Part shown: in pieces, positions 16,656 through 25,416 of the stretch
Layout: each line of letters starts with the position of its first letter
Numbering within the stretch: position 1 is the stretch's first letter
NCBI RefSeq assembly: GCF_900106745.1
Contig: NZ_FNNV01000003.1
Span: 1 to 64,000, forward strand
Reading direction: 5' to 3'
Length of the DNA: 64,000 bases
Source: Paenibacillus sp. CF384
GTDB taxonomy: Bacteria; Bacillota; Bacilli; Paenibacillales; Paenibacillaceae
Translations under genes and position numbers: made by a program
The notes under the pieces: generated by a model
The model's input: only the letters and a program-made list of their open reading frames with translations
The model's database searches: none
What the model was told of the DNA's origin: nothing

Positions 16656-18068
16656 ATGTTTGAGGATCAGAATGATAAATCCTATTTAAAGCGCTATGTG
16701 CAGAACCATCCAACTAACCGAATGGCGTGGTATCTACTAGGCAAACAATATATGGAAGAGGGCAAGGACAAGAAGGCTAATTATTGTTTCCTGCAGTCGG
16801 GCAGTGTGTATGAAGCCTATGAACGCAAGCAGCATGAGCTGGCCCTTGATCCGAGCGTAATTCTGGAGCAGTGGAACAAGAAACGAAGGAATAGGCGGCT
16901 CTTGACCCGCATCTCCGTAGCTTCTGTCCTATTCCTTGGGCTAATATTGGCGGCTCCCTTCGGCATGGCAAAGGATGAGGCAGAACAAGATCAAGGTAAG
17001 GAGCTTGTAAATCCGGCGGCAACTGCTGAGAAGGGGCTTGGCGTTTTCTTCATTAAACCCGCAGGGCAGGAAACATTAGGGAATGCACTGGGAACACTGT
17101 TATCAGGCAAAGGGAATACTTCGCAAGCAGGATTAGCGGTTATGCTGCAGCAGGACGGGAAATGGCGCAAATGGACCGGGAAGACGCGGATATTGGCTGA
17201 AGCGAAGCGGGATGGGAAAGCCGATGCTGCAGCAGTCCGACTCCTGGACAGTCAAACCTGCGATTGTCAGCCTGGAAATGCATCGGCAGCTTACAAAGCT
17301 TACGGAGAGTGGAGCCAAGAGCAAGAAATGCGCTGGACGCTGGCGAGTGCGATTACGCACTATCACGAAAGAACGAAGTCTTGGCCTGCCGGTATGGATG
17401 ATCTGACGCGCTCCTATCCGAACAATGTTCTGTCAGGAACTTCTCCGCAGATGAAGAAGCTATTCCCTCAACTGCTGCAGGCAGCGAAGGGACGGACAGC
17501 GGATAAACCCGCAGGCATAGGTGCGAATTCAGGGGAAGGGAAAGCAGGAAGCGGAGACTCCAATTCTAATTCCACTTCGGCCTTGCAATCCACGTCTTCA
17601 AGTTCCTCTGAGACGCGATTATCCGATGAACCATTATCCATTATTGTAGATAAGGACAGTCATCAGCTTGCCGTTGTTTCCGGCGATGTTATTGTACGCA
17701 GCTATACAGTAGGTCTTGGTGGGAAGAAGACACCATTAGGAGCGTTCTTCATCAGCGAGAAAGTGAAAAATCCGAATGGTCGTGATGACAGCGAATTTGG
17801 CAGTCGGGGCATGACGCTCTCCAATACGCTTTATGCGATTCATGGTACGGATGAACCGGATAGTATCGGGAAGGACGAATCGCATGGCTGCGTGCGGATG
17901 AACAAGAAGGATCTGGAGGAGCTGTATGATCTGGTGCCGCTCGGAACAAAAGTAGAAATAAAAAGCGATGTTCTTCCCGGCGCTGCGACTCCGGCTGCTG
18001 AGCGTTTCCGCTTGAAGCCGGTGCAGGACGAGACGAACACCGCTGTTGTTTATCGCTGGTTAACCTAA
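16656..18068 (+). CDS. Membrane-anchored L,D-transpeptidase (YkuD domain)
   Basis: The 470-residue protein has a cytoplasmic N-terminus with a TPR-like segment (NRMAWYLLGKQYMEEGKDKKANYCF), one TM helix around residues 95-115 and a long extracellular linker rich in Ser/Asn/Gly. The C-terminal YkuD domain (about 330-435) has the catalytic motif ESHGCVRMNKKD with upstream HGTDEPDSIG. The family makes 3-3 peptidoglycan cross-links or attaches proteins to wall peptide. ATG 16656 is chosen because CGGAGG lies 9 nt upstream and the longer frame runs into the preceding terminator. A TPR-like cytoplasmic part is unusual for this family. Confidence 0.85.
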   Translation: MFEDQNDKSYLKRYVQNHPTNRMAWYLLGKQYMEEGKDKKANYCFLQSGSVYEAYERKQHELALDPSVILEQWNKKRRNRRLLTRISVASVLFLGLILAAPFGMAKDEAEQDQGKELVNPAATAEKGLGVFFIKPAGQETLGNALGTLLSGKGNTSQAGLAVMLQQDGKWRKWTGKTRILAEAKRDGKADAAAVRLLDSQTCDCQPGNASAAYKAYGEWSQEQEMRWTLASAITHYHERTKSWPAGMDDLTRSYPNNVLSGTSPQMKKLFPQLLQAAKGRTADKPAGIGANSGEGKAGSGDSNSNSTSALQSTSSSSSETRLSDEPLSIIVDKDSHQLAVVSGDVIVRSYTVGLGGKKTPLGAFFISEKVKNPNGRDDSEFGSRGMTLSNTLYAIHGTDEPDSIGKDESHGCVRMNKKDLEELYDLVPLGTKVEIKSDVLPGAATPAAERFRLKPVQDETNTAVVYRWLT

Positions 18069-18208
18069 TTATTATCAAGAATTAGCAGCACGGCCATCAC
18101 GATGACGACAACACTGAAAATTGAACCAATCCACACGAGCGCCTTCTTATTGATTTGTTCCTTAGGCTTGCTCTTCATAATGGGGGGTCTTTTCTTGGCT
18201 TGGCTCAC
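18065..18208 (-). CDS. Small single-pass membrane protein, 47 aa
   Basis: A GTG start at 18208 lies 9 nt after GAAAGG. The product begins MSQAKKRPPIMKSKPKEQ and ends in one hydrophobic helix, IGSIFSVVVIVMAVLLIL, followed by DNN. The N-terminus is strongly basic, so it should face the cytoplasm. The stop overlaps the convergent L,D-transpeptidase stop by 4 bp. The gene is divergent from pyrD, and the 193-bp gap between them must hold both promoters, though no clear boxes were assigned. Function unknown. The longer upstream frame has no ribosome site. Confidence 0.6.
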   Translation of the reverse strand: MSQAKKRPPIMKSKPKEQINKKALVWIGSIFSVVVIVMAVLLILDNN

Positions 18209-18401
18209 ATGGATCAACCTTTCTTTTACTTTAAGTGGGTTTGTACCTATATTGTAATCGTTTTCTTGTTTGGATTCAACTACTCCACCGCTTGTAAATA
18301 AGAGGCTTGCACGCAGGAAAGCCGCGGCAGGCTCTTTCTTTTTCCCTTCTAACACGTTAAACTGTTCGGTAGAGCTAACACGAAGAACGGAGTGAGTTGC
18401 G

Positions 18402-19502
18402 TTGTTGTATTCAAAATTGGCCAAGCCTTATTTCTTTCGAATGGACCCCGAGAAGGCCCATCATATGGTCATAGATGGTCTTCATACCGCAAGTCGTGTA
18501 CCGGGAATACCGGCACTGATGCGTGGGATGTACGGTGTACCGGAAGCTAAGGAGCTTGAAGTCGATCTGTTTGGCCTTCATTTTGCCCATCCGATTGGAC
18601 TTGCGGCAGGACTGGATAAGAATGCAAAGGCTGTCGATATGTTTGCCAATATCGGCTTCGGATTTGCAGAGGTAGGTACAGTTACTCCTAAAGGGCAGAT
18701 CGGCAATGATCTCCCGCGTTTGTTCCGGCTTCCTTCCGATGAAGCGTTGATTAACCGAATGGGCTTCAATAATGAAGGTGCAGCTGCGATGGCGGCAAGA
18801 TTGGCACAGGATACGAACAGACGGATACCGATAGCCGTTAACATAGGCAAAAACAAAACAACACCGAATGAACTGGCTCACGAGGATTACCGTGCTTGCT
18901 TGCAAGCCTTATATACATATGGCGACTTCTTTGTCGTCAACATCAGTTCACCGAACACGCCGGATTTACGGGCGCTGCAGCATGGTGATGAATTGCGGCT
19001 TCTATTATCGACCGTAATGGAAGAAATGGCTGTTCAAGCGAAGAAGAACGGCGGTACTCGCAAGGCGGTTCTGGTCAAAATCGCACCGGATATGACGGAC
19101 GAGCAGCTCGGCTATACAGTCGATACGATTAAAGCGAGCGGCGTGAACGGCATTATCGCAACAAATACGACAATTAGCCGCGATGGCCTGCAGCATTTGA
19201 ATGCTAAGGAAACCGGCGGCCTAAGCGGAAAGCCGTTGAAGGACCGATCAACGGAGGTTATTCGCGAGGTATATCGACAAACCGGCGGCAAACTGCCTAT
19301 TATTGGTTCAGGCGGCATCTTTACTGCTGCAGATGCATACGATAAAATTCGCGCAGGTGCAAGTCTTGTTGAAATCTATACGGCACTGATTTATCGAGGG
19401 CCGGAATTGCTGCGTGAACTTGCGGACGGGCTAAAGGATGCCTTGCGCAGAGATGGATTTAAATCAATTCATGAAGCGGTTGGAGCAGATCATCGGTCTT
19501 AG
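18402..19502 (+). CDS. pyrD: Dihydroorotate dehydrogenase, class 2 (quinone-dependent)
   Basis: The 366-residue flavoenzyme oxidises dihydroorotate to orotate with quinone as acceptor. The amphipathic N-terminal helix (MLYSKLAKPYFFRMDPEKAHH) is the class 2 membrane-association segment. FMN-site motifs GLAAGLDKNAKAV, NRMGFNNEG and VNISSPNTPDLR (catalytic Ser) follow, with IIGSGGIFTAADAYDKI at the C-terminus. The start is TTG with CGGAG about 9 nt upstream. It is separated from any pyr operon and sits just before a RelQ-type gene (15 bp gap). Class 2 enzymes occur in Paenibacillaceae but not in the B. subtilis pyr operon, which uses class 1B. Confidence 0.93.
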   Translation: MLYSKLAKPYFFRMDPEKAHHMVIDGLHTASRVPGIPALMRGMYGVPEAKELEVDLFGLHFAHPIGLAAGLDKNAKAVDMFANIGFGFAEVGTVTPKGQIGNDLPRLFRLPSDEALINRMGFNNEGAAAMAARLAQDTNRRIPIAVNIGKNKTTPNELAHEDYRACLQALYTYGDFFVVNISSPNTPDLRALQHGDELRLLLSTVMEEMAVQAKKNGGTRKAVLVKIAPDMTDEQLGYTVDTIKASGVNGIIATNTTISRDGLQHLNAKETGGLSGKPLKDRSTEVIREVYRQTGGKLPIIGSGGIFTAADAYDKIRAGASLVEIYTALIYRGPELLRELADGLKDALRRDGFKSIHEAVGADHRS

Positions 19503-19517
19503 ACAGGAGGCGGCCGG

Positions 19518-20321
19518 ATGGACGGTAGAGACTGGGGACTTTTTTTGCAGCCTTACGAGCAAGCGGTAGAAGAATTAAAGGTGAAGCTGAAGACGCTTCG
19601 CACCGAACTGAAGAACAGGGAAGCTTATTCGCCGATTGAGTTTGTAACCGGTCGGGTTAAACGAATCTCCAGTATATTGGAGAAAGCGAAGCGGTTGTCG
19701 GTGCCAATGGAGAATATCGATACGGGTATTGAAGATATAGCGGGCATCCGCATTATGTGCCAATTCGTCGATGATATTCATCGTGTAGCGTCATTTATTC
19801 GGTTGCGCAAAGATTTGAAGCTTGTCTATGAGAAGGATTATGTTACGAATTTCAAAGACAGCGGTTATCGAAGCTACCATATGATTGTGGAGTACCCGGT
19901 TCAAACGGCGATCGGGCTCAAGCATGTACTCGCTGAGATTCAAATACGGACGCTGGCTATGAATTTCTGGGCGACGATTGAACACTCGCTCAATTATAAA
20001 TATAAAGAGAGCTTGCCGGATGAAGTGCGCGATCGTCTGAAGAAAGCTGCTGAAGCGGCATCCGTGCTGGATACGGAAATGTCGAGCATTCACAAAGAAA
20101 TTCTTAACGCCCAGCGGGAGTTTGAAGAGAAATCGAATATGGTATCAAGCGTGCTTAGCGACATACAGGAGCTCTATTTCTTCCATCGTGTTCGTGAAGC
20201 CGTTCAGTTCCAGCTGCGGTTTAACGAGCTATGGGAGCAGGAAGACGCCTATGGTATCCGGATGCTGTCTGATGAAATTCGTACAGCGATCAATCGGGCG
20301 AAGAAAGGCGGCGCGAACTAA
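19518..20321 (+). CDS. relQ: Small alarmone synthetase, RelQ/SasB (YjbM) type
   Basis: The 267-residue protein has only a (p)ppGpp synthetase domain; no HD hydrolase or TGS domain is present. Hallmarks include SPIEFVTGRVKRISSILEKAKR, EDIAGIRIMCQFVDDI, DYVTNFKDSGYRSYHM and the near-invariant EIQIRTLAMNFWATIEHSLN. The family transfers pyrophosphate from ATP to GDP/GTP and forms an allosterically activated tetramer. An AGGAGG ribosome site precedes ATG. Its position directly after pyrD and directly before a DUF309 gene implies co-transcription, a possible link between nucleotide synthesis and the alarmone. Confidence 0.9.
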   Translation: MDGRDWGLFLQPYEQAVEELKVKLKTLRTELKNREAYSPIEFVTGRVKRISSILEKAKRLSVPMENIDTGIEDIAGIRIMCQFVDDIHRVASFIRLRKDLKLVYEKDYVTNFKDSGYRSYHMIVEYPVQTAIGLKHVLAEIQIRTLAMNFWATIEHSLNYKYKESLPDEVRDRLKKAAEAASVLDTEMSSIHKEILNAQREFEEKSNMVSSVLSDIQELYFFHRVREAVQFQLRFNELWEQEDAYGIRMLSDEIRTAINRAKKGGAN

Positions 20322-20780
20322 GTGGGATTGGAACCAACGTATGATGAGCGGTTCGTACACTTTGTCGTGTTGTTTAATGTAGACGAGGATTATTTTGAAT
20401 GTCATGAAGTGATGGAGGAACTGTGGCTCGAGGAGGGCCGCAATGTCCTCTATCAAGGACTTCTGCAGGCAGCAGTTGGTCTTCATCACTTCCGCAATGA
20501 CAATTTCTCCGGGGCGATAAAACTGTTCACGCAGGCGGAGAACAAGCTTGTCCATTATCCGGACGAGCTGATGGGACTAGACTTGAAACAACTTCGGGCT
20601 GATATCGAACACTGCTTGGCACCGCTTCGTACGTGGCAGGAGCGAGGGGCCGCGTCTTCAGGCGAGGCACCGCCTGCTTTTGCTCCTTTCCGCCTTGTTG
20701 TGCTCGATGATCAACTGCGTGAACTTACGAAAGCGCTTGCGGAAATTCCGATCGAAAATCGCCTTCATGGAGAGGATTAA
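20322..20780 (+). CDS. DUF309 domain protein
   Basis: The 152-residue helical protein begins at a GTG that abuts the relQ stop codon, so it is translationally coupled. It carries the DUF309 signature DEDYFECHEVMEELW followed by LYQGLLQAAVGLHHFRNDN, a helical-bundle fold seen across bacteria and plastids with no established activity. The C-terminal 45 residues look like a poorly structured linker and helix. Conservation of the YFECHE motif is the only firm clue. Confidence 0.85.
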   Translation: MGLEPTYDERFVHFVVLFNVDEDYFECHEVMEELWLEEGRNVLYQGLLQAAVGLHHFRNDNFSGAIKLFTQAENKLVHYPDELMGLDLKQLRADIEHCLAPLRTWQERGAASSGEAPPAFAPFRLVVLDDQLRELTKALAEIPIENRLHGED

Positions 20781-20783
20781 CGA

Positions 20784-21818
20784 ATGATTGATGTTCAGGG
20801 GTTAACGAAGGTGTACCGCGTTCACGTCAGGCAGCCCGGCTTAGCCGCATCACTTCGAAGCTTGTGGCATAGGGAATATCGTGAGGTGCGTGCGGTTGAC
20901 GGAATCGATTTTCATATCCCGGAGGGACAAATCGTTGGTTTTCTTGGGCCGAACGGGGCGGGCAAAACAACGACAATGAAGCTGCTAACAGGTCTTCTGC
21001 ATCCGACATCGGGTCAGATCAAAGTAGGCGGCTTTATTCCGTTTCAGCAGCAGAATGCGTTCAAGAAACGGGTGAGCCTCGTGATGGGACAGAAAAGTCA
21101 GCTGATCTGGGACATTCCGGCTTCTGAGACCTTTCTGATTCACAAGGAAGTCTACGACATTGCACCTGCAGATTACCGCCGGCGGATTGATTATTTTACC
21201 GAAATGCTCGATCTATCTGCGGTGATTGATAAACCTGTAAGGCAGTTGTCACTCGGGGAGAGAATGAAATGCGAGTTGGTAGCTGCCCTGCTGCACAGAC
21301 CTGATCTGGTGTTTCTCGACGAGCCGACGATCGGTCTCGATGTGAATATGCAGGAAGCGATGCGCAGGTTCATCGCTTCGTACAACCGTGAATATAAAGC
21401 AACGATTCTACTGACTAGCCACTATATGGCGGACGTCTCTGCGCTATGCGAGCGGGTGCTGGTCATCAACCACGGCAAGCTGCTTTATGATGGCGCCATT
21501 AGCAAACTCATCGATCGGTTCTCGCCTTCTAAGCGGATCGCTCTTGTATTAGGCGATCCGGTTGCGGCAGAAACCGTCGAAGCGGCGGTACATAGTGGAG
21601 GTGGAAGACTGGTATCGTATGCGTACCCGCAGCTCGAAGTGGAAGCGCCTCGCGAGGATGTTACGGGCTTGTCCGCTAAGCTGCTCACCTCGCTGCCGGT
21701 TGTCGACTTGACGATCGAGGATCCTTCGCTGGAATCGGTCATCGGGATGGCCTATGCCAAAACAGAAGACCCGCAGCAGCAGGAGCAGGCTGATCTGCCA
21801 AGGGAGATCGGCGTATGA
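20784..21818 (+). CDS. ABC transporter ATP-binding subunit (COG4586 type)
   Basis: The 344-residue ATPase has Walker A GFLGPNGAGKTTTMK near residue 55, signature LSLGERMKCELVAALLHRP, Walker B LVFLDEPTIGLD and switch histidine LTSHY. The C-terminal extension of about 90 residues and the NMQEAMRRF segment match the COG4586 group, partnered by two distinct ABC-2 permeases. The next two genes are those permeases, with 4-bp and 7-bp spacing, so this is a complete exporter. Substrate unknown; some relatives are annotated as viologen or drug exporters. Confidence 0.9.
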   Translation: MIDVQGLTKVYRVHVRQPGLAASLRSLWHREYREVRAVDGIDFHIPEGQIVGFLGPNGAGKTTTMKLLTGLLHPTSGQIKVGGFIPFQQQNAFKKRVSLVMGQKSQLIWDIPASETFLIHKEVYDIAPADYRRRIDYFTEMLDLSAVIDKPVRQLSLGERMKCELVAALLHRPDLVFLDEPTIGLDVNMQEAMRRFIASYNREYKATILLTSHYMADVSALCERVLVINHGKLLYDGAISKLIDRFSPSKRIALVLGDPVAAETVEAAVHSGGGRLVSYAYPQLEVEAPREDVTGLSAKLLTSLPVVDLTIEDPSLESVIGMAYAKTEDPQQQEQADLPREIGV

Positions 21819-22633
21819 TGCTTGCGGCGGGCGCGTTCTGGCGTAAGTATGCGGTCGTCTTCAAGGCGGATTGGGCGATTATGATGGCCTATCGCAGTGA
21901 GAGTTTGATCTGGATGTTCGGTGCGTTCGTACAGCCGCTGGTTAGCCTGGCGGTATGGACATCGCTCAGCGGCAGCGGCTCCATTGCCGGGTACCGGGCC
22001 TCCGATTATGTGCTCTATTTCTGTGCGGTGCTGGTCGTAGACCGTCTCACGCGATCATGGGATGTCTACGAGCTGGATAATGATATCCGGCAAGGCACCT
22101 TCTCAGGCAAGCTGCTTCGGCCTTTTCATCCGATTCATTGGAGTATTAATGGGAATCTCGTGTACAAAGTATTTTTCGCAGCACTCATGATCCCGTCATG
22201 GCTTGTTCTTTCCCTGTTCGTTCCTTCGATGCGCACGACAGTTGGACTTGGGACGTTCGGTCTGGTACTGCTAGCCGTTGCGCTTTCGTCGGCATTACGG
22301 TTTCTGATCGGCTATATGTTCGGCTTGCTCGCGTTCTGGAGCAATCGAGCAACGGCGGTTTACGCCTTATATGAAGGCGTTCATCTGTTTCTATCCGGCC
22401 GAATCGCACCGCTGTCGATGTTTCCGGATTGGGTTGCTTATGCGGCCAAATACTTGCCTTTCTATGTAACGGTAGCGTTCCCGGTCGATTTGCTTACAGG
22501 TCGATTACAGGGTGAGCCGCAGCAAATCATCGTTGGATTTGCACAGCAGCTAGGCTGGCTCCTCGCATTGCTGCTCTTGTTCCGTGTCATGTGGCGGCAA
22601 GGACTTAAACGATACGGCGCGTCGGGAGGATGA
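21815..22633 (+). CDS. ABC-2 permease subunit 1 (COG4587 type)
   Basis: The 272-residue membrane protein has about six hydrophobic helices. Near the N-terminus is KADWAIMMAYRSESLIWMFG, and the conserved coupling region LDNDIRQGTFSGKLLRPFHP matches the DIRxGxLSxxLLRP motif of this permease group. The start overlaps the ATPase stop by 4 bp, with GGGAG about 8 nt upstream. It forms a heterodimer with the next gene product by analogy with known systems. Confidence 0.87.
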   Translation: MMLAAGAFWRKYAVVFKADWAIMMAYRSESLIWMFGAFVQPLVSLAVWTSLSGSGSIAGYRASDYVLYFCAVLVVDRLTRSWDVYELDNDIRQGTFSGKLLRPFHPIHWSINGNLVYKVFFAALMIPSWLVLSLFVPSMRTTVGLGTFGLVLLAVALSSALRFLIGYMFGLLAFWSNRATAVYALYEGVHLFLSGRIAPLSMFPDWVAYAAKYLPFYVTVAFPVDLLTGRLQGEPQQIIVGFAQQLGWLLALLLLFRVMWRQGLKRYGASGG

Positions 22634-22640
22634 TGGGGAC

Positions 22641-23429
22641 ATGAGGCGAGCTTATCGATTGTTTCGGACGTTCTTCCATGCGTGCCTGGCTGAAGAATTT
22701 GAGTATCGGGCAAATTTCGCGGCTAACCTAGGCTCTACCTTGTTTTCGCTCGCGATGTCGATTCTGACGGTCATTTTATTCTTCTACCGTTCGCCTTCGC
22801 TAGGCGGCTGGTCCTTTGACGAGGTGCTTGCCCTGCTTGGCGTATTCAATGCGCTGCATGGCTTCGTGGAGCTGTTTCTACAGCCGAATATGTCGCGGCT
22901 GGTCGCACATATTCGCCAAGGAACGCTCGACTTCGTCTTGCTGAAGCCGGTAGACAGCCAATTCTTCGTCAGTTTCCGGCATCTCGTGCTGTGGCGTTTC
23001 GCCGATATCGGTTTAGGCCTTGGATTGACCGGCTACGCCGTGTGGCGGTTGATGGGTCTTCCCAGCATTGGCGGCGTACTGATGTTTGGCGTGTTGTTCA
23101 TAGCGTCTCTTGTCATTATCTATGCACTCTGGACAGGCATGATGGTGATGTCCTTCTGGGCGGTTAAGGTCGATAATTTGGCGTTCTTGTTCGGTTCTCT
23201 ATTCGAAACATCACGTTACCCAGTCAGCGTTTATAAAGGCGCGCTTCGATTGGCACTCTTGTATGTCATGCCAATCGGACTCGTGACGACGGTTCCGGCT
23301 GAGGCGTTGATCGGTCGTTTCGATGCCTCACACGCAATTGGCGCGCTGCTGCTATCCATGGTGTTTCTACTGGCAGCTCGCTTGTTATGGAAGCGGGCAT
23401 TACGGGCTTATACGAGCGCCAGCAGCTAG
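22641..23429 (+). CDS. ABC-2 permease subunit 2 (COG3694 type)
   Basis: The 262-residue protein has about six TM helices and the characteristic LVAHIRQGTLDFVLLKPVDSQF segment. The N-terminus, EEFEYRANFAANLGSTLF, is typical for the second permease of this exporter group. ATG 22641 is selected over an earlier in-frame ATG inside the previous gene because GGAGG and ATGGGG-type sites precede it. It is the last gene of the exporter operon, and a GC-rich hairpin follows within a few bases. Confidence 0.87.
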   Translation: MRRAYRLFRTFFHACLAEEFEYRANFAANLGSTLFSLAMSILTVILFFYRSPSLGGWSFDEVLALLGVFNALHGFVELFLQPNMSRLVAHIRQGTLDFVLLKPVDSQFFVSFRHLVLWRFADIGLGLGLTGYAVWRLMGLPSIGGVLMFGVLFIASLVIIYALWTGMMVMSFWAVKVDNLAFLFGSLFETSRYPVSVYKGALRLALLYVMPIGLVTTVPAEALIGRFDASHAIGALLLSMVFLLAARLLWKRALRAYTSASS

Positions 23430-23432
23430 AAG

Positions 23433-23472
23433 TAAAGTCCCCGTTTGCGGCAGATTGCCGGCGGGGGCTTTA
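23433..23472 (+). terminator. Terminator of ABC exporter operon
   Basis: The arms AAGTCCCCG and CGGGGGCTT form a stem with an inner GCGGCA/TGCCGG-like pairing. It is followed by TTAT rather than a long T-run. Confidence 0.65.
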
Positions 23473-23567
23473 TTTGTATAATTCGGAAGCCATGTGGCAG
23501 GTATTGGTCAAGCTAGCGGCTTTATTATACAATGGGTGAAGATAAAGCATGTTGGAGGCGTAATGGA

Positions 23568-24332
23568 ATGGCGAAACGGATGCGGCTGGATAAGCTGCTG
23601 GCTAATATGGGATTTGGAACGCGCAGTGAAATTAGACGGGCTGTGAAGCTTGGCAGAGTGACCGTCGATGGTGCGGTGGTGAAAGATTTTGGCTTGCAGG
23701 TTGACCCGGAGGAAGCGGTAGTTCGTTTCGACGATGAAGAAGTCATCTATCGCGAGACGATTTATGTCATGCTGCATAAACCGCAAGGTGTCGTATCAGC
23801 GACGGAGGATTCGCGTGACCGTACCGTTATCGATTTGCTGGATCCCGAGGATCGGGTTTTGCAGCCTTTTCCGGTAGGACGGCTTGATAAGGATACAGAG
23901 GGATTGCTTCTGCTGACAAACGATGGGAAGCTGGCACATGATCTGTTATCGCCTAAGAAGCATGTACCGAAGCTATATGAAGCTCTAGTACACGGGGACG
24001 TGGATGCGCGTGATCAAGCGGCGTTCGCTGCCGGCGTGACGCTTGACGATGGTTATGAGACCATGCCGGCTGAGCTTGTCATCGGCGAGAAGGAAACGAA
24101 GGAAGACGGTGTATACAGCCGGATTACGCTCACGATTCATGAGGGGAAATTTCATCAGGTCAAGCGGATGTTCGAAGCCGTCGGCAAGAAAGTCGTCTAT
24201 CTTCGGCGCAATGCGATGGGACCGCTGCAGCTCGATCCGGAATTGCCTCTTGGCTCCTATCGACTGCTTACAGAAGAAGAATTATTGCAGCTGCAATCCG
24301 TTCATAAGAAGGCAGATGCATCAGAAGAATAA
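23568..24332 (+). CDS. RsuA-family 16S rRNA pseudouridine synthase
   Basis: The 254-residue enzyme has an N-terminal S4 RNA-binding domain (MRLDKLLANMGFGTRSEIRR). A pseudouridine-synthase core follows, with catalytic aspartate motif GRLDKDTEGLLLLTNDG and KFHQVKRMFEAVGKKV near the C-terminus. The pattern matches RsuA/RluB/E/F, and its size and lack of a basic tail favour the RsuA-like 16S rRNA group. A start at 23568 after GGAGG is chosen over an earlier ATG that lacks a ribosome site. Confidence 0.87.
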   Translation: MAKRMRLDKLLANMGFGTRSEIRRAVKLGRVTVDGAVVKDFGLQVDPEEAVVRFDDEEVIYRETIYVMLHKPQGVVSATEDSRDRTVIDLLDPEDRVLQPFPVGRLDKDTEGLLLLTNDGKLAHDLLSPKKHVPKLYEALVHGDVDARDQAAFAAGVTLDDGYETMPAELVIGEKETKEDGVYSRITLTIHEGKFHQVKRMFEAVGKKVVYLRRNAMGPLQLDPELPLGSYRLLTEEELLQLQSVHKKADASEE

Positions 24333-24359
24333 CAGAGACAAAGAGAGGCTGACAACAGG

Positions 24360-25160
24360 ATGGGAAAGATCAACTACGATATAATCGCACTGGATGTTGA
24401 TGGAACGCTGTTAACGGACAATCATGTACTGACACCTGCCGTGAGAGAGGCTGTTAGAGAAGCTCACGCGCGAGGCGCAGAAATCGTCTTATGCACAGGC
24501 AGGGGGCCGGCTAATGCGCTGCCTGTATTGGATGCACTTGGGTTATCGGGTACGATGATTACTCATAACGGTGCAGCAACCATTGACGCGGCCCAGCGCA
24601 AAGTGCTGCATCAATATAGCATCGATGCGTCTGAAGTCGCTCGGTTCCGCGAGTATAGCTTGCAAGGCGGCCATCATTTTGACATTAATACGGCGTTTGA
24701 TATGTTGGTCGAAGGGATAAGCCCGGAGGCGGCGGAGATGTACCGAAAGTATGAGGCGAAGCCCGTCATGCGCGATCCGAAAGAACCGTTGCCGGATGGA
24801 CTTGTTAAATTCACCTTGTTCGGCAGCATTGAAGATCTCGATCTCATTGAGGCGGAATGGAATGGCTGGGAGCATGGACTGCAGCATATCCGCAGCGGTG
24901 ACTATTTCATTGATGTTCAGCACAAAGAAGCGAGCAAAGGAACGGCGCTGCGGAAGCTGGCCGAGGTTCGTGGTGTCGATCCAAGCCGTGTTATGGCGAT
25001 CGGGAACTATTACAACGATGTGGGCATGCTGCAGTTTGCGGGTCTCGGCGTTGCAGTTGCCAATTCACCCGATGGTGTGAAGGATGCGGCGGATGTCGTT
25101 ACTTTATCAAACGAAGAAGATGGCGTTGCCGCAGCACTACAAACGTATGCGTTCGTATAA
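24360..25160 (+). CDS. Cof-type HAD phosphatase
   Basis: The 266-residue HAD-IIB hydrolase has motif I ALDVDGTLLTDNH, motif II THNGA, lysine motif III (KGTALRKLAEV) and motif IV GNYYNDVGMLQFAG. The classic motif IV is GDxxND; here the first aspartate is replaced by asparagine (GNYYND), while the second Asp is retained. Typical substrates are sugar phosphates, FMN or PLP. It starts 28 bp after the pseudouridine synthase and is probably co-transcribed. A strong terminator ends the unit. Confidence 0.88.
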   Translation: MGKINYDIIALDVDGTLLTDNHVLTPAVREAVREAHARGAEIVLCTGRGPANALPVLDALGLSGTMITHNGAATIDAAQRKVLHQYSIDASEVARFREYSLQGGHHFDINTAFDMLVEGISPEAAEMYRKYEAKPVMRDPKEPLPDGLVKFTLFGSIEDLDLIEAEWNGWEHGLQHIRSGDYFIDVQHKEASKGTALRKLAEVRGVDPSRVMAIGNYYNDVGMLQFAGLGVAVANSPDGVKDAADVVTLSNEEDGVAAALQTYAFV

Positions 25161-25164
25161 CATG

Positions 25165-25203
25165 AAAAACCGTCGAGGGGTTTTAAGCCCTTCGACGGTT
25201 TTT
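25165..25203. terminator. Strong terminator, possibly bidirectional
   Basis: The arms AAAAACCGTCGA and TCGACGGTTTTT pair perfectly, extended by GGGG/CCC pairing around a TTTTAA loop. It lies between the rightward HAD gene and the leftward YjcZ-type gene. Confidence 0.85.
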
Positions 25204-25235
25204 GCATAACAAATTGTGGCTATATTCCTACAGGA

Positions 25236-25328
25236 TTAGTACATAAACCCGCGGGATACGATGACCAGCAGTATGAAAAGTACCAGGATTACGCCAGCAG
25301 AAGTAAAGCCTCCGTGCATACCGGACAT
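25236..25328 (-). CDS. YjcZ-family sporulation membrane peptide, 30 aa
   Basis: The peptide is MSGMHGGFTSAGVILVLFIL followed by LVIVSRGFMY. A Gly-rich N-terminus followed by a hydrophobic VILVLFILLVIV helix is the YjcZ/YhfM-like pattern of small spore-associated proteins. The ribosome site GGGAGG is 7 nt upstream of ATG 25328, so the longer upstream frame is not needed. On the same strand CATACAATA lies about 80 bp upstream, resembling the -10 element of mother-cell sigma factors. Confidence 0.78.
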   Translation of the reverse strand: MSGMHGGFTSAGVILVLFILLVIVSRGFMY

Positions 25329-25407
25329 GCAATTTCCTCCCTTAAAGGTGATTTCCGTTGCCAAATGTTGCAACTTGTGGTTGGTTTTCTTGGCACTCGG
25401 TATACAG

Positions 25408-25416
25408 TATTGTATG
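25408..25416 (-). promoter_or_regulatory. Candidate sigma-E/K -10 element for the YjcZ-type gene
   Basis: Read leftward the site is CATACAATA, which fits both the sigma-E (CATACANT) and sigma-K (CATANNNTA) -10 patterns. A convincing -35 was not found at 15-18 nt, so this is weak. The rest of the 313-bp gap 25329-25641 shows no gene; it must also carry the promoter of the rightward acetyltransferase gene. Confidence 0.3.
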
